64,000 bases of DNA from JAJPKK01 sp963800215 (GTDB lineage: Bacteria > Pseudomonadota > Alphaproteobacteria > Rhizobiales > Xanthobacteraceae). The position numbers and the translations under genes are program-made. The notes beneath the pieces were generated by a model. It had not been told where the DNA came from, ran no database searches, and worked only from the letters and a program-made list of their open reading frames with translations. Shown here in pieces: positions 33,408-43,243 of the stretch (its first letter is position 1; every line of letters starts with the position of its first letter). The DNA lies in the NCBI GenBank assembly GCA_963800215.1, contig CAWCZY010000016.1, forward strand, positions 62,001 to 126,000, read 5' to 3'.

Positions 33408-33488
33408 TGTCATTGCCCGGCTCGATCGGGCGATCCAGTACGCCCGGTCGGTGTTTACTGGATCGCCCGGTCGAGCCGGGCGATGACA
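33408..33488. repeat. Large inverted repeat in the mdh-sucC gap
   Basis: Arms of 33 bases (33408-33440 and 33456-33488) are complementary at 31 positions, with a 15-base loop. The arm is TACTGGATCGCCCGGTCGAG then CCGGGCGATGACA. A related, diverged element lies at 56446-56549. In the operon transcript it forms a long stem between mdh and sucC that could stabilise or end the mdh message. Confidence 0.85.
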
Positions 33489-33506
33489 GCGATCGGGTGT
33501 GCCCGA

Positions 33507-34469
33507 TCAGCCGAGATTTGGCGCGATCTTCATGCAGGCGTCAACCAAGCCGCGGACCGAATCGACGGATTTCTCGAACATCGTGCGCTCGGCGCCGTTG
33601 AGCTCGATTTCGACCACCCGTTCGACCCCCTTGGCGCCGATCACCACGGGAACGCCGACATAGAGGTCCTTCACGCCATATTCGCCGTTGAGATAGGCGG
33701 CGCAAGGCACCACCCGCTTCTTGTCGCGCAGATAGCTCTCCGCCATGGCGATGGCCGACGATGCCGGGGCATAGAAGGCCGAGCCGGTCTTGAGCAGGTT
33801 GACGATCTCGGCGCCGCCGTTGCGGGTACGGTCGACGATCTCGTCGATCCGCGCCTGGCTGGACCAGCCCATCCGGATCAGGTCGGGGATCGGAATGCCG
33901 GCGACCGCGGAATAGCGCACCAGCGGCACCATGGTGTCGCCATGGCCGCCGAGCACGAAGGCGGTCACGTCCTCCACCGAGACGTTGAAATCGTCGGCCA
34001 GGAAGTAGCGGAACCGCGAGGAATCGAGCACGCCCGCCATGCCCACCACCATGTTCTTGGGCAGGCCGCAATACTTCTGCAGCGCCCACACCATGGCATC
34101 GAGCGGATTGGTGATGCAGACGATGAAGGCGTTGGGGCAGTATTTCTTGATGCCGGCGCCGACCTGCTCCATCACCTTGAGATTGATGCCGAGGAGGTCG
34201 TCGCGGCTCATCCCGGGCTTGCGCGGCACGCCGGCGGTCACGATGCAGACATCGGCGCCGTTCATCGCCTCGTAGGAATTGGCGCCGAGATAGCGGGTGT
34301 CGTTGCCCTCGACCGGCGTCGACTGGGCAATGTCGAGCGCCTTGCCCTGGGGAATGCCCTCGGCGATGTCGAACAGCACGACGTCGCCGAGTTCCTTGAG
34401 CCCGATCAGGTGGGCGAGGGTGCCACCGATCTGGCCCGCGCCGATCAATGCAATCTTCTTGCGCGCCAT
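33507..34469 (-). CDS. mdh: Malate dehydrogenase
   Basis: NAD-dependent, LDH-like type, 320 residues. Nucleotide-binding GAGQIGG at residues 10-16, substrate arginines in VTAGVPRKPGMSRDDLL and the active-site histidine in VLGGHGDTMVPLVRYS. First gene of the TCA operon as laid out here; upstream a hairpin ACCCGG/CCGGGT and a possible TTGAAC-16-TTAACA promoter can be read on the minus strand. Confidence 0.97.
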   Translation of the reverse strand: MARKKIALIGAGQIGGTLAHLIGLKELGDVVLFDIAEGIPQGKALDIAQSTPVEGNDTRYLGANSYEAMNGADVCIVTAGVPRKPGMSRDDLLGINLKVMEQVGAGIKKYCPNAFIVCITNPLDAMVWALQKYCGLPKNMVVGMAGVLDSSRFRYFLADDFNVSVEDVTAFVLGGHGDTMVPLVRYSAVAGIPIPDLIRMGWSSQARIDEIVDRTRNGGAEIVNLLKTGSAFYAPASSAIAMAESYLRDKKRVVPCAAYLNGEYGVKDLYVGVPVVIGAKGVERVVEIELNGAERTMFEKSVDSVRGLVDACMKIAPNLG

Positions 34470-34583
34470 GACGACGAATTATCCTCGATTGATGGGGACC
34501 CGGCTGTATCCGGGTGTTAACCCGTTCCAACCTGCCGTTCAAGTCGACCAAAGACGATGCTCGTTAAAGTCCGTTTGGGCATT

Positions 34584-35759
34584 TCAGGTTTCGACGATGC
34601 CCTCCGCCGAGCCGGAGGTGGCCGGCCGCCGGCCGTGAGGCAATGCGAGGTATTCGTTCGAGCCCATCTCGGCCAGCCGAGACGCCGTGCGCTTGAACTC
34701 GTTGACCTCGTAGCCGTCGCTCGCCTGGTAGAGCGCGCCGGGCTCCGCGGCGGCGGAGGCCACGAGCTTCACCCCGTCGTCATAGAGCGTGTCGATCAGG
34801 GCAATGAAGCGCTTGGCCTCGTTGCGGTTGGCATCGGTCATCACCGGCACGTGGTCGATGACGACGGTGTGGAACTCGTGGGCGATGCGCAGGTAGTCGA
34901 CGGCGCCGAGCGGCTGCTCGCACAGGTCATGGAAAGTAAAACGCGCCGCCCCCATCGCCGCGCGCGGCACATGCAGGTGATGGCCCTTCACGATCAGGTC
35001 GAGGGCATGGCCGTTCCGCCCCGCGGTCAGGCGCCGCCAAGCGTCGTCCAGGGCGCGGTCGGCCGACGCGTCGGCGGGGACGTGCCAGACATTCACGCCG
35101 GTGAGCTTTTCCATGCGGAAGTCGGTGCGGGCATCGAGCCGCAGCACCGCCATGCGCTCCATCAGCAACTCGATGAAAGGCACGAACAGCGCCCGGTTGA
35201 GGCCATCCTTGTAGAGCTCGGCCGGCTCCACATTGGAGGTCGCGACCACCACGACCCCGCGCTCGAACATCCGGGTGAACAGGCGGCCGAGAATCATGGC
35301 ATCGGCGATATCGGTCACGTGGAATTCGTCGAAGCAGAGGACCCAGGCCTGTTCGGCGAGGTCATCGGCGGTCATGTGGATCGGGTCCGCCGCGGCCGCT
35401 TCGCCGCGTTTGAGCTTTTGGCGATAGGCATTGAGGCGTTCGTGGACATCCAGCATGAACTGATGAAAATGCGCCCGCCGCTTGCGCTGGACCGGGCAGG
35501 CGGCAAAAAACATGTCCATCAGCATGGTCTTGCCGCGCCCCACATCGCCCCAGATGTAGAGCCCCTCAAGCTCCTGCCCGGGCTTCACGCGCTGGCCGAA
35601 CAGCCAGCCCAGCGAGGAGGATTTGCGTGCCAGCCGGTGCATGGCGAGTTGCGCATTGAGGCGCGCGAGCCGGGCCACCGCTTCCTCTTGGGCGGGGTCG
35701 CGTTCGATCTCGCCGGTCGCGGCGAGTGCCGCATATTGCGCGGTGATGGCAGCGGGCAT
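34584..35759 (-). CDS. zapE: AFG1-type ATPase, cell division protein ZapE
   Basis: P-loop AAA+ ATPase, 391 residues, that associates with the division ring in proteobacteria and is related to mitochondrial AFG1. Walker A LYIWGDVGRGKTMLMDMFF, Walker B VLCFDEFHVTDIADAMIL, sensor region VVVVATSNVEPAELYKDGLN, and the C-terminal FIALIDTLYDDGVKLVASA. Commonly adjacent to mdh in alphaproteobacteria. Confidence 0.94.
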   Translation of the reverse strand: MPAAITAQYAALAATGEIERDPAQEEAVARLARLNAQLAMHRLARKSSSLGWLFGQRVKPGQELEGLYIWGDVGRGKTMLMDMFFAACPVQRKRRAHFHQFMLDVHERLNAYRQKLKRGEAAAADPIHMTADDLAEQAWVLCFDEFHVTDIADAMILGRLFTRMFERGVVVVATSNVEPAELYKDGLNRALFVPFIELLMERMAVLRLDARTDFRMEKLTGVNVWHVPADASADRALDDAWRRLTAGRNGHALDLIVKGHHLHVPRAAMGAARFTFHDLCEQPLGAVDYLRIAHEFHTVVIDHVPVMTDANRNEAKRFIALIDTLYDDGVKLVASAAAEPGALYQASDGYEVNEFKRTASRLAEMGSNEYLALPHGRRPATSGSAEGIVET

Positions 35760-36126
35760 GGGTCAGGTCGGCATGGGTTCTGGACGGATGGGGACCGCCG
35801 GTTACAAGGACGTGGCCGGCGCGGCAACGGTTATTTGCCGGAATGGGCAGGATTCTCCGCGCGAAGCGAAGCCAGTTTCATGCCGCCGGCGCGGCGGCAA
35901 CCCATGCGCGGTACGCATCCAGGCCGCCCAGCCATGACATGGCGCCATTTCCGATGCTGGTTTTGTGCGCAGCAAGCTATTGTTATAGAACAATATTATT
36001 CATTAACGCAGATATTACAGCTTGTGTTTTGCTGCAGCGCACACAGATGCCCTGGGGCCGGCAGTTCTTGATGCCGTCGTAGTTTGCTGCAATGCAATAT
36101 GTGCGATCCCCGGGTGAATCAATCCG
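35760..36126. other. Intergenic region with an A/T-rich operator-like palindrome
   Basis: Divergent gap between zapE and the first GNAT gene. The only notable structure is at 35979-35994: ATTGTT ATAG AACAAT, a perfect 6-bp inverted repeat in an A/T-rich patch that runs on through ATTATTCATTAACG. It looks like a promoter with an operator. I see no convincing gene here. Confidence 0.45.
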
Positions 36127-36156
36127 GTGATCGTGGAGGACACGGCCGAGGATTTC

Positions 36157-36750
36157 ATGACAAAAACGTGGAGCTCGACCATGAATTATGTGACCACCGA
36201 CGGCATCGTGCGCAAGCTTTGGGCCTCCGATGCCGAGGCCTATGGCGACCATCTGCTGAGGCTCGATGCGGCGAGCCGGCGCAACCGCTTCGGCGGCGCC
36301 GTCGCCGACGGCTTCATCCGCGGCCACGCCGAGCACGCCTTCGAACCCGAAAACGTCATCTACGGCTTCCTGGCGGATGGAACCCTGCGCGGCGCGGCGG
36401 AGCTGCGGCCATTCGGTCCCGATGCGGGCCAGGCCGAAGCCGCCTTCAGCATCGAACGGCCCTGGCAAAGCCATGGCGTCGGCACCGAGCTGCTGGAGCG
36501 GACCCTTCTCGCCGCCCGCAACCGCGGCATCAAGCAGCTCCACATCACCTGCCTGCTCGAGAACCAGCGGATGCAGCAGCTCGCGCGCAAATTCGATGCC
36601 GAGCTGCGGCACGACGACGATTCCGTCATCGGCGAGGTCGAGGCCCCGTACCCGACGCCGATGTCGCTGATGCGTGAGATGATCGCCGACGGCGCCGGAC
36701 TGGCGACCGCAATGCTCGATGCCCAATCGCGCCTGCTGAAGCGCCCGTGA
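36157..36750 (+). CDS. GNAT family N-acetyltransferase
   Basis: Single GNAT domain. The acetyl-CoA loop is seen as ERPWQSHGVGTELLERTL (Q/R-x-x-G-x-G/A form, here SHGVGT), preceded by AELRPFGPDAGQAEAAFSI and followed by HITCLLENQRMQQLARKFDA. Starts are uncertain: GTG at 36127, ATG at 36157 (used) or ATG at 36181. Substrate unknown. Stands alone between intergenic regions. Confidence 0.85.
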   Translation: MTKTWSSTMNYVTTDGIVRKLWASDAEAYGDHLLRLDAASRRNRFGGAVADGFIRGHAEHAFEPENVIYGFLADGTLRGAAELRPFGPDAGQAEAAFSIERPWQSHGVGTELLERTLLAARNRGIKQLHITCLLENQRMQQLARKFDAELRHDDDSVIGEVEAPYPTPMSLMREMIADGAGLATAMLDAQSRLLKRP

Positions 36751-36977
36751 CGCCAAGCCTGCGCCGCAGCATGCAGCCCCGGCCGGATTTACCCCCGGCT
36801 GGGGCCTGCGCTCACATCTTGTTTTTGGTCGCGGCCGCCTGCCCATGACCGCCGCGAGGGGTCATCGCGCCGGTTAGGACAACGTAACCACGACCGGTCG
36901 ATCGGGCTTGCCCGCCACTGCCAAAAATGCACAGTTCGGTGGAGAGTGTTCGGCGGCGGCGCGGACGATGCCGCCTA

Positions 36978-37172
36978 GAGCATGATCCCGAAAAGTTGCA
37001 GACTTTTCGGACCAGATCATGCTCAAACCAAAGACTTGAGAGCGCTATCCGAATCAATCCGAATGGATAGCGCTCCATGATCCCGAAAAGTTGCAGACTT
37101 TTCGGACGAGATCATGCTCAAAACCAAAGACTTGAGAGCGCTATCCAAATCAATCCGAATGGATGACGCTCC
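36978..37172 (+). repeat. RIME-like palindromic element, two tandem copies
   Basis: Copies at 36978-37076 and 37076-37172, period 95 bases. Each has an outer stem CATGATC/GATCATG around an inner stem CCGAAAAGT/ACTTTTCGG, a small CTCAA/TTGAG stem, and a last stem AGCGCTATCC/GGATAGCGCT (perfect in the first copy, eroded in the second). Diverged copies lie at 51707-51793 and 61273-61372. The form resembles the RIME1 family of rhizobia. Confidence 0.85.
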
Positions 37173-37221
37173 AAGACGTGACCACAGTCGATCATCCCAG
37201 CCGCGCTTGGGGAGGCGGGCC

Positions 37222-38331
37222 ATGCGATTCGCGTTGCTCCTGATTTCCGCAATCTGCGTCACCGTCCCCGCTTACGGGCAGCAGGCGGCGCCGGTTGCGG
37301 TCCCGGTCGGCGTGGTCCAGGCCGAACGCAAGCCGATCTCCGCGACGGCCGACTTCGTCGGCCATGTGGACGCCATCAATCGCGTCACCATCAACGCGCG
37401 CGTAAAGGGCTTTCTGGACGACGTGCTGTTCAAGGAAGGCGACGTCATCAAGGAAGGAGCCCCGCTCTACAAGATCGAGCCGGGACTGTTCCAGGCCGCG
37501 GTCGAGCAGGCGCAAGGCGCGTTGGAGCGCAGCAAGGCGGCAAAAACGCTCACCGAAATTCAGCTGCAGCGCGCCCAGGAGCTGTTGACGCGACAAGCCG
37601 GCACCGCCGTGACCCGCGATCAGGCGCTCGCCTCGGACCAGCAGGCCCAGGGGCAGATCCTGAGCGACGAGGCCAATCTGCAGACCGCAAAGATCAACCT
37701 CGGCTACACCGACATCACGTCCCCCATCGCCGGAAAAATCGGCCGCACCAACATCACCAAGGGCAATGTGGTCGGCCCGGACAGCGGTGCGCTGACGACG
37801 ATCGTCAGCCAGGACCCCATGTATGTGACGTTTCCGGTGAGCGAGCGCGACATCCTGGAAGTCCGCAAGGAGGTTCGCACCGCCGACCCCAAGAAAATAA
37901 AGGTCAAGTCTGCGATTTTCCGACGGGTCCTATCTATGACGAGACCGGCGAGATCAATTTCGTCGACGTCACCGTCGATCGCGCCACCGATACGCGTGAC
38001 TTCTGCGCTCCACCATCGCCAATCCGAAGGGCCTCCTGATCGACGGCCAACTGGTGCGGGTCGTGCTGGAAAGCGGCACGCCCATGGAGAAAGGTGGTGA
38101 TCCCCCAGGCGGCGTTGATCGCCGACCAGCAGGGCGTCTACGTCTTCGTCGTCGAAGACGGCAAGGCCGTGGTCAGGCGTGTCAAGCTGGGCGACGAGAG
38201 TGGCGCCGGACATCGTCGTCGAATCCGGGCTGTCGGGCGGCGAGCAGGTCATCGTCGAGGGACTGCAGGGCATCCGGCCCGGCTCCCCGGTACGCGCCAG
38301 TCCGTTGCCGCCGGTTCCCGGACGGAGCTGA
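37222..38331 (+). CDS. RND efflux periplasmic adaptor subunit (several frame breaks)
   Basis: Membrane-fusion protein of a tripartite efflux pump. Signal peptide (MRFALLLISAICVTVPAYGQ), lipoyl half-motif RVKGFLDDVLFKEGDVIKEG, alpha-hairpin (about 90-150) and LGYTDITSPIAGKIGRTNIT are clean up to about 37915. Then the path shifts near 37915, 38000, 38090 and 38205, though segments such as IPQAALIADQQGVYVFVVED and GLQGIRPGSPVRASPLPPVP remain recognisable to the TGA at 38329. Four bases before the pump gene. Drug range unknown; no outer-membrane factor or regulator is adjacent. Confidence 0.88.
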
Positions 38332-38335
38332 GCGG

Positions 38336-41300
38336 ATGATCTCAGCCCTGTTCGTCGACCGGCCGCGGCTCGCCATCGTCATCTCGGTGGTCATGACCAT
38401 CGCCGGCCTGGTGTCGCTCTACGTGATACCGATCGCGCAATACCCCGATATCGTCCCGCCTCAGGTGTCCGTCACCACATTCTATCCCGGCGCGAATGCC
38501 GGGGTGGTGGACGCGACCGTCGCCCAGCCGATCGAAGCCCAGGTCGTCGGCGTCGACAAGATGATCTACATGAAGAGCGTGAGCGGCGACGACGGCAGCT
38601 ACAACGCTGCTGGTCTCGTTCGAGCTCGGCACCGATCCCGACATCAACACCGTCAACGTCAACAACCGCGTGCAGATCGCGTTGTCCAAGCTGCCGCAGG
38701 AGGTGTCAGCGCCAGGGCGTCACGGTGAAAAAGAAGTCGTCGGCCATCCTCGGCCGTGATCGCCGTCTATTCGCCGAAGCAGACCCACGACCCCCTGTTC
38801 ATTTCCAACTACGTCACCATCAACCTGCTCGACCAGATCAAGAGCACGCCGGGCGTCGGCGACGCGGCACTGTGGGGCCCCCAGGACTACGCCATGCGCG
38901 CCTGGGTCCGGACCGACCGGCTGACCGGGCTCAACTTGACCACCGGCGACATCATCAACGCCATCCAGGCGACAGAACATGCAGGCCGCGGTGGGGCGCA
39001 TCGGCGCCCGGCCGATCGCCTCGGACCAGCAGCTCCAGCTCAACATCCAGACCAAGGGCCGCCTCACCTCGGTCGCCGAATTCGAGAACATCGTCGTGCG
39101 CACCAATCCCGACGGGTCCGTGCTGCGCCTCGGCGACGTGGCGCGGCTGGAGCTGGGCGCCGCCAATCTCGACCGCGAAACCCGGTTCAATGGCAGCCCG
39201 GCATCGGCGATCGCGATCTATCAGTCGCCCGGCGCCAACGCGATCACCACGCTTCAGGCGGTGCGCGACCGGATCGCCGAGATCGAGACGCGCTTTCCCG
39301 AAGACCTCGCCTGGAAAGTCACCTACGACCCCACGACCTTCGTCAAAGCCACCATCGCGGAGGTCCAGAAGACGCTGATCGAGGCTTTCGTCCTGGTCGT
39401 GATCGTGGTGTACCTCTTCCTCGGAAGCATCCGCGCCACGCTGATACCGACGATCGCCGTGCCGGTCAGCCTGATCGGCGCCTTCGTCGTGCTCTATGCC
39501 GTCGGCTATTCCGCGAATTCGGTGTCCCTGCTCGCCGTCGTGCTGGCGATCGGCATCGTGGTGGACGACGCCATCGTCGTGGTCGAGAACGTCGAGCGGG
39601 TGATGGAGGAGCATCCGGAACTCTCGCCCGCGGAAGCGACCAAGGTGGCGATGCGGGAGATCACCGCGCCGATCATCGCGATCACGCTGGTCCTGCTCTC
39701 GGTGTTCGTGCCGGTGGCCTTCATCCCCGGCATTTCCGGCGAGCTGTTCCGGCAGTTCGCGGTCACCGTCGCCGTGGCGATGTTCATTTCCGCCATCAAT
39801 GCGCTGACGCTGTCCCCGGCGCTGTGCGGCGTGTTTCTCCAGCCCCAACACGGTCCGCGCCGGGGCGTGATCGGCAAGGTCATGGGCGCCATCGACCGGG
39901 TTCGCGATGCCTATGGAAACGCAGTCGCGCGCTTGGTGCGCATCTCGATCATCGGGCTGGTGGGCGTCGGAATCGCGGTGGTCGGCACCGTGGGGCTGGC
40001 GCGGATCACGCCGACGGGCTTCCTGCCGGAGGACGACCAGGGCGGATTCTTCGTCGTCGCGCAGTTGCCGGGGGGCGCATCGGTGGCGCGGACCGCCGAC
40101 GTGATCACGCGGACGGAGGCGATCCTGCGGGCGGAGCACTGCGGTCGCAGGATGTCACATCGGTCATCGGCCTGAACTTCATCGACAATTACTCGCAATC
40201 CAACGCCGCCTTCATCGTCGTCACGCTCAAGCCGTTCGAGGAACGCAAGGACCGCTCGCTCGGCGCCGCCGCCGTCATCGCCGACCTCGGTCGCCAAGTT
40301 CCGCCAGATCCAGGGCGGCAGGGTGGTTCCGCTGGCGCCGCCGCCGATCATCGGCCTCGGCACCGGCGGCGGCTTCACCTACGTGCTGCAGGATCTCGCC
40401 GGCGGCGACCCCAAGGCGCTGGCCCAGGCGCTGCGCGGGCTCATCGTCGCCGCCAACCAGGATCCGGAATTGATCCGCGTGTTCAGCACCTTCTCCGCGA
40501 CCAACCCGTCGATCTATCTCGATATCGATCGCGACAAGGCGCAGGTCCTCGGCGTGCAACTGAGCTCCGTGTTCCAGGCGCTCCAGGCCTCGCTCGGCGG
40601 ATACTATGTCAACGACATGAACCTGTTCGGCCGCACCTGGCAGGTCCAGGTCCAGGCCGAGGCCCAGGACCGCGCCAGCGTCGACGATATCTATCGCATC
40701 AATGTGCGCAGCAACGACGGCAAGATGATTCCGCTGCGAAGCCTGGTGGAAGTCCGGGTCGTGGTCGGCCCGCCGGCGCTGATCCGCTACAACAATCTTC
40801 GCGCGGTGACCGTTCAGGGCGACCCGGCGCCGGGCGTCTCGTCCGGCCAGGCGCTCAACGCCATGGAAGCGGTCGCGGCGCGCACGCTGCCCCAGGGCTT
40901 TGGCGGTTCCTGGACCGACACCGCGTTCCAGGAAAAGCGCGCCGAGGGCAAGACCCCGATGATCCTCGGCTTCGCCCTCCTGTTCGCCTATCTGTTCCTG
41001 GTCGGGCTCTACGAAAGCTGGACCATTCCGGTGCCGGTGCTGCTGTCGGTGACGATCGGCATTGTCGGGGCGTTCGCCGCCATGGTGATCGGCGGGCTTG
41101 ACGCTCGATCTCTATGCCCAGATCGGCATGGTCGTCCTGATCGGGCTCGCGGCGAAGAACGGCATCCTGATCGTGGAGTTCGCGAAGGAAAAGCGCGAAG
41201 CCGGCGTCCCGCTGCTCGAAGCGGCGGCCGAGGGCGCGCGGCTGCGGTTTCGCCCGGTGATGATGACGTCGTTCGCCTTCATCCTCGGACTGCTGCCGCT

Positions 41301-41520
41301 GGTGATCGCCACCGGCGCGTCGCAGCTCGCGCGGCGCGATGTCGGCACGCCGGTGTTCGGCGGGATGATCTTCGCGTCGTTCCTCGGGATTTTCTTCATC
41401 CCGCCGCTCTACGTGTTCTTCCAGGCGATCCGCGAGCGGGTGCGGCCGTCGACCCGGCCGCCCGAGGCGCCGCAGGCCGTGCCGGGGCCGGCGCCGCACG
41501 AGGCGCCGAAAGGGGCCTGA
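38336..41520 (+). CDS. RND efflux pump, HAE1 family permease (about seven frame breaks)
   Basis: Inner-membrane proton-driven drug exporter, about 1055 residues when joined. N-terminus FVDRPRLAIVISVVMTIAGL, TM4 motif AIGIVVDDAIVVVENVERVM with the proton-relay aspartates, LPEDDQGGFFVVAQLPGGAS at the second pore domain, and C-terminal AKNGILIVEFAKEKREAGVP. Breaks fall near 38608, 38712, 38752, 38975, 40135, 40290 and 41097; the stretch 38980-40130 is clean. Best matches the AcrB/MexB/BpeF-type group by motif. Cotranscribed with the adaptor gene. Confidence 0.92.
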
Positions 41521-41643
41521 GTAGGTTTCGGTCGGTTGATCCAACGGATGGACTGACTCAGCTTTCGCCGGTTGCGGACATGTCGCAGCGTTGGTTCGGG
41601 GCAGCAATGGGGTCACAACCCGCCGCCAGCCGGCCTGCTACAG

Positions 41644-42297
41644 TCACTCAAACGGCGTCCATAGAGACCGAACGAACTGGACCTGCATGTCGGCGCGTTC
41701 CATGTTGCGGTGGCTGGTCGAGAACGGGGTGGCGCCGCTGAAGACGACACTCGCTTCGGCTGCAGCAGCATCACGAATGCGCCGCCGAAGCAGAGCCGAG
41801 TGAAGACCACGGCGCCGGAATGTTGGACCGGTCGTCGCGTCCGCGAGATAGCCGAGCCCGTCTTTCATATAAAGCGTCGCGGCAGCGGCAGGATGTCCAT
41901 CTACTCGCGCGAGATAGAGCGACCATCCCGCCTGATCCAACCATGGTCTGACGTTGGATTTAAATTGGGCGCGGTCCTTCTCCGCGATACCCCAACCGGC
42001 AACGTAGGCGTCGAGATACTCCTCCATCATCTCCAAAGTGGTGACTTGATCGATTTCGACGTCACCCTCTGGCTGCATGGCAAGACAGGACTCCCCGACC
42101 AGCGAGGCATGAAACCCCGACTGGAAGAAGCCGAGCCGTCCAAGCTCGCGTCCTAGGCTTGCGCCGTAGTGTCCGGGAACCATCTCGAATGTCGGCTTGA
42201 TGCCATGGTCACGATACCAGTGGGCGAGCGGCTCGATGTGGCGCTCATGCCCAACGCGAATTCCAACGACGCGACAGAAGGAGGGCAAGCGCGACAT
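41644..42297 (-). CDS. GNAT family N-acetyltransferase, probably N-terminally shortened
   Basis: C-terminal GNAT fold is complete: LYMKDGLGYLADATTGPTFR then RRGLHSALLRRRIRDA (acetyl-CoA loop). It contains HWYRDHGIKPTFEMVPGHYG, found mid-protein in the relatives I recall, which have about 60-70 more residues at the N-terminus. The ATG at 42295-42297 is the best start I see; upstream sequence is not clearly coding. Convergent with the RND pump gene and divergent from the DUF433 gene, in a patch of lower GC. Confidence 0.72.
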   Translation of the reverse strand: MSRLPSFCRVVGIRVGHERHIEPLAHWYRDHGIKPTFEMVPGHYGASLGRELGRLGFFQSGFHASLVGESCLAMQPEGDVEIDQVTTLEMMEEYLDAYVAGWGIAEKDRAQFKSNVRPWLDQAGWSLYLARVDGHPAAAATLYMKDGLGYLADATTGPTFRRRGLHSALLRRRIRDAAAAEASVVFSGATPFSTSHRNMERADMQVQFVRSLWTPFE

Positions 42298-42430
42298 CTG
42301 CCCCCCCTTTTCACATGGACGCGGAAAGCGCCCTCTGCTCGCCCGGTGCCTCGCAAATCGGCTGATTTCGTTGGGCGTCGTGGGGCAGTCGGAGTAAGAC
42401 GTGCCTGCGTTGCCCGAAGGGAACCACCCT

Positions 42431-42652
42431 ATGAAAGAATCATCCGTCGTTCGCTCCGACCCTGACATCCTGGGCGGCACCGCTGTGTTTGTCGGCACGC
42501 GCGTTCCCGTGCAAGCGCTCATTGATTACATCGAAGGCGGTCACTCGCTGAACGAATTTCTCGACGACTTCCCCACCGTCAGTCGAGAACTTGCTGTTGC
42601 TGCCCTCGAGCAGGCGAAGGCCCACTTGATCGCCGATGCGCGTGTTGCTTGA
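42431..42652 (+). CDS. DUF433 domain-containing protein (antitoxin-like)
   Basis: 73 residues; RSDPDILGGTAVFVGTRVPV and SLNEFLDDFPTVSRELAVAA are the DUF433 signatures (an HTH-like fold, used as antitoxin in VapB45-type pairs). The ATG at 42431 has GAAGGGA upstream; a GTG at 42401 is possible. It overlaps the start of the truncated PIN-like gene, which is the usual partner order. Confidence 0.85.
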   Translation: MKESSVVRSDPDILGGTAVFVGTRVPVQALIDYIEGGHSLNEFLDDFPTVSRELAVAALEQAKAHLIADARVA

Positions 42653-42704
42653 CGAGTGTGTTCCGCGCGCGCTGCGCAAGGGCTTCTTGGCCGCGAAATC
42701 ATGA
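42636..42704 (+). pseudogene. Truncated DUF5615/Mut7-C PIN-like toxin remnant
   Basis: MRVLLDECVPRALRKGFL and four more residues to a TGA, 22 codons. The start MRVLLDEC-PR is the characteristic N-terminus (first acidic residues of the PIN active site) of the toxin partner of DUF433. The rest (about 90 residues) is missing, replaced by unrelated sequence, so the pair is an orphan antitoxin with a dead toxin. Confidence 0.8.
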
Positions 42705-42720
42705 CCGAGGGTAGGCCGGT

Positions 42721-43173
42721 GTGAGAAATAGTGGGTTGTTGCAACTGGCGGCTAGGCAGTTTGCAAGCTTGGCAACCCTCTTGTGTGTGGCGGGATGCGA
42801 TTCCGGGTTCGTTCGGGATGAGGTCCTCGATGGACCTTATCGGCTCGTAGCCGTCGACGTTCCCGAGTATATGATGCTGTGTCGTTCCATCGGCGCAAGG
42901 GGAGATTGCCTCGGCGATGGCCTTCCGGGCGAAACGGTATTTCAGGCCGGTTCGAACTCCGAATACATCGTGGTTGCCCGGCATCCACGTCGATGGCCAG
43001 AGGCCCCCAATCGCTCGATCTCGGAGTTCTATTATATCGTGCGTCAAGCAGACGAATGGAATGCTGCGAGACCTGTTTCAGTGATCGGCCCTTTCAACGA
43101 ACTCGAATACCAACAGGAAAAACGAAGATTGCAGCTTCCGGAGTTCAGGAGAGTGTTTGTCGATCTCAAATAG
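42721..43173 (+). CDS. Hypothetical lipoprotein, 150 aa
   Basis: N-terminal signal with a lipobox LLCVAGC (Cys at about residue 26), then a soluble domain (VLDGPYRLVAVDVPEYMMLC, SEFYYIVRQADEWNAARPVS, ending VFVDLK). GTG start. I do not recognise the family. By eye its GC content is lower than its neighbours, consistent with acquired DNA. Confidence 0.65.
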   Translation: MRNSGLLQLAARQFASLATLLCVAGCDSGFVRDEVLDGPYRLVAVDVPEYMMLCRSIGARGDCLGDGLPGETVFQAGSNSEYIVVARHPRRWPEAPNRSISEFYYIVRQADEWNAARPVSVIGPFNELEYQQEKRRLQLPEFRRVFVDLK

Positions 43174-43243
43174 GCCGTGGGGGAGTGGGCCGTCAGATTT
43201 GCAGCCTACGCTCCCTCCCCACCCGACCGAAACCTGCTTCCAC

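Noticed and set aside
35983..36110. A short minus-strand frame (with TYCIAANYDGIKNC) in the zapE-GNAT gap.
   Set aside because: No start codon with a ribosome site and no family I can name; the reading frame runs on from the shadow of the GNAT gene.
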